Shown here in pieces: positions 62,397-64,000 of a DNA stretch of 64,000 nt; positions within the stretch are counted from its first letter, which is position 1; the number at the start of each line of letters is the position of its first letter. The position numbers and the translations under genes were made by a program. The notes below the pieces were generated by a model. That model saw nothing but the letters and a program-made list of their open reading frames with translations, did not search any database and was not told the DNA's origin. The stretch is from G965222335 sp965222335 (lineage in GTDB: Bacteria; Pseudomonadota; Gammaproteobacteria; Pseudomonadales; Halieaceae): NCBI GenBank assembly GCA_965222335.1, contig OZ244944.1, positions 1,736,001 through 1,800,000 on the forward strand, read 5' to 3'.

Positions 62397-63287
62397 TTAG
62401 AAGTGAAAGCGACCACCGATCACAGGACCACTAAAGCTGAAATTCTGCATCAGACCCCCGGGGCCACCGTCATAGGCAAAGTGACGATAGCTCATCATCA
62501 GGTCACCCCAGCCGAAGGTATAGGACGCGCCGGCAATGACCTGCCAGGTCAGGTCTGAATCGCCCGTACCCACGTCCACATAATAGGGCAGTGACCACTT
62601 GCCCGCACCGATCTTGCGCGCCCCCTTGATGCCCACAATCGCATCCCAGGAATCTTCCCGGCTCTCAACCGTGCCCTCGCGCCCCAGCGCGATATCACCG
62701 CCCGGGCGTGTGACCTCGGTGCGCAGATTCCATGCGCTTTCCGCCTCCAGGCCAAAAAAGCGTGCCCCGGCGAAAACATCGAGAGAGGCCCGTTCGGTCT
62801 CAAAGGCGTTGTACCCACCGGCCAGGGTCACGGTAAAGCCGTCGATATCGCTACCGGTTTTCAGGTGGGAGGAACGCGCTATCGGCAGATTGCCACGGCC
62901 GCCTTCAGAGACCGCCTTCACCCGGTCATCGTCGGACTCCAGGCCCAGATAGACCACATCCGTGAAGGCCAGGAAGCGATTCTTGCGCATTTCTGCCTGG
63001 AGCAGAAACACACCATTCAGAAGATCCAGCCAGTCCGTGGGCCCCACATCGACTTTCGGCGCGCCACTGCCCGGGTTGCCGTTATTGTCGGAGGACTCGT
63101 AGTTGAGGTCGCCGCTGATCGTCGGCAGCCACACATAGGGCGTCAACTGGAACTCCCAGCCACCTTCCACCCCGTCCGCTGCTTCCGCGATAACCACACT
63201 ACCGCCCAGTGCGAAGCTCGCAAGCGCAATTGCCAGGCCGGGAACAGCCCACTTCCGCCTCAAAGGACAGTTAGTTTTACGTGACAT
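62397..63287 (-). CDS. Outer-membrane beta-barrel protein
   Basis: A 296-residue protein with a cleavable leader (VPGLAIALASFALGGSVVIAEA) and about eight to ten amphipathic strands. The C-terminal residue is Phe, with FSGPVIGGRFHF as a typical last barrel strand. It contains WEFQLTPYVWLPTISGDL, a start common to several uncharacterised gammaproteobacterial outer-membrane proteins. Divergent from the DUF3313-like gene. No porin substrate can be assigned. Confidence 0.8.
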   Translation of the reverse strand: MSRKTNCPLRRKWAVPGLAIALASFALGGSVVIAEAADGVEGGWEFQLTPYVWLPTISGDLNYESSDNNGNPGSGAPKVDVGPTDWLDLLNGVFLLQAEMRKNRFLAFTDVVYLGLESDDDRVKAVSEGGRGNLPIARSSHLKTGSDIDGFTVTLAGGYNAFETERASLDVFAGARFFGLEAESAWNLRTEVTRPGGDIALGREGTVESREDSWDAIVGIKGARKIGAGKWSLPYYVDVGTGDSDLTWQVIAGASYTFGWGDLMMSYRHFAYDGGPGGLMQNFSFSGPVIGGRFHF

Positions 63288-63533
63288 GACGAACCTTCTT
63301 TTAACCCGACCTCAACAGCCATTGCTATGACTGCTGCCCATTCCCGGAGCGGATTTTTTGCGCGTCCCAGGACACCAGACATGGAGGATTTCATAGAAGC
63401 CTGTAGAGCACCATCAGTTTTGTGCAACGTGAAATTGGCGTATTCAGGGCAGAGCCAAAAACCACAGCTGTGCTATATTATTTTGCGTCCGCACGCAGCT
63501 TGCCCTTTTCACAACTGACAAATCGAGGCACTC

Positions 63534-64000
63534 ATGAAGCCAAACATTCGCACACGGTCGATCGCGATCACACTCATGGCGGGCTTTCTCGTGATCCTGG
63601 CGGCGCCAGGACGCGCGGCCGATCAAATGCCGCAGACCACGCCGGAAGGGATGGAGCTGATCAAGCAGACCAAGTCCCGCGTTGTGTATGCGATGCCGGG
63701 GGCAACGCTCGATGCCTACACCAAGGTCGCCCTGATCGATTGCTACGTCGCCTTCGAGAAGAACTGGGAGCGTGATTACAATCGCAGTGCCTCCTTCGGC
63801 ATGCGCGTTCGGCCGGACGATATGGAGGCCATCAAGCAATCTCTCGCCGAGGAATTCAAGAAGGTGTTCACCGAAGAACTGACCAAGGCAGGTCACGAGG
63901 TCGTTGATCACACCGGTGCCGACGTCCTCATCCTGAGGCCGGCCATCATCAATCTTGATGTCTCCGCACCGGACGTCAAGACCGCCGGGTTCTCAGAGGT
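63534..64000 (+). CDS. DUF3313-like exported protein, 5' part
   Basis: An ATG at 63534 opens a frame that runs unbroken to the window edge, 155 complete codons. Signal peptide: KPNIRTRSIAITLMAGFLVILAAPGRAA. The mature part (VYAMPGATLDAYTKVALIDCYVAFEKNWERDYN in outline, then KQSLAEEFKKVFTEELTKAGHEVVDH and LILRPAIINLDV) fits the DUF3313 family of periplasmic/lipoprotein-like proteins, function unknown. The 246-base gap before it has a TATATT at 63474-63479 that could be a -10 box, but I see no good -35. Confidence 0.75.
   Translation, partial: MKPNIRTRSIAITLMAGFLVILAAPGRAADQMPQTTPEGMELIKQTKSRVVYAMPGATLDAYTKVALIDCYVAFEKNWERDYNRSASFGMRVRPDDMEAIKQSLAEEFKKVFTEELTKAGHEVVDHTGADVLILRPAIINLDVSAPDVKTAGFSE

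Overview
The window is a GC-rich, densely packed chromosomal segment. The gene families (SUF operon led by iscR, DinB, AvtA, PpnN, SelO, NhaA, sodium/acetate-type symporter with DUF4212 partner, NorR/sigma54-controlled Hmp, NsrR with norCBQD, PiuC, Baeyer-Villiger monooxygenase) point to an aerobic, heterotrophic, probably marine gammaproteobacterium. The Halieaceae/Cellvibrionales group is my best guess; this is inference from gene content, not from a marker gene. I see no rRNA, tRNA, CRISPR array, prophage or intact insertion sequence.

Layout. 1-5.6 kb: tail of an unknown gene, a DUF2855 protein, DNA polymerase IV, a PLP aminotransferase and an exported beta-lactamase-fold hydrolase, with two perfect 21-bp-arm palindromes (628-672 and 5590-5638). 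5.7-12.7 kb: an acetate module, with acetyl-CoA synthetase convergent to an operon of DUF4212 small subunit, sodium:solute symporter, small membrane protein, cNMP/CBS/DUF294 regulator and DnaQ-like exonuclease. 12.7-16.7 kb: a glutamine-amidotransferase-like protein with an oversized insert, a membrane protein and an exported zinc amidohydrolase. 16.8-23.6 kb: iscR-sufBCDS-sufA-sufT-sufE behind a near-consensus IscR type 1 operator.

23.6-35.5 kb: nitric oxide defence in two blocks. hmp and norR are divergent, with two GT-N7-AC NorR sites and a -24/-12 promoter. Further on lies nnrS-nsrR-norCBQD plus a small membrane protein. This second block is bracketed by a 27-bp direct repeat whose copies lie exactly 7,000 bp apart. 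The right copy is the 3' end of a TauE/SafE gene and the left copy is an orphan fragment of the same coding end in the same strand and frame. This looks like the scar of a module inserted at a gene's 3' end, and it is the most interesting observation here.

36.4-43.6 kb: AvtA, an AsmA-like protein, a two-gene ureido/guanidino hydrolase operon, then a (Gly-Glu)13 exported protein divergent from PiuC around a Fur-box-like sequence. 43.6-55 kb: a catabolic region with an orphan acetolactate-synthase-like enzyme, a Baeyer-Villiger monooxygenase, three SDRs, two amidohydrolases and an exported D-2-hydroxyacid dehydrogenase. 55-64 kb: SelO, a natural PyrD-PyrK-type fusion, NhaA, a methyltransferase, two outer-membrane proteins, a lipoprotein and a DUF3313-like gene cut by the window edge.

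Two convergent intergenic gaps (41.8 and 49.1 kb) consist almost entirely of 15-bp tandem repeats. No gene-free stretch exceeds 300 bases. Most gene starts were reassigned from the longest open frame using ribosome binding sites, family N-termini or overlap with the preceding stop codon.
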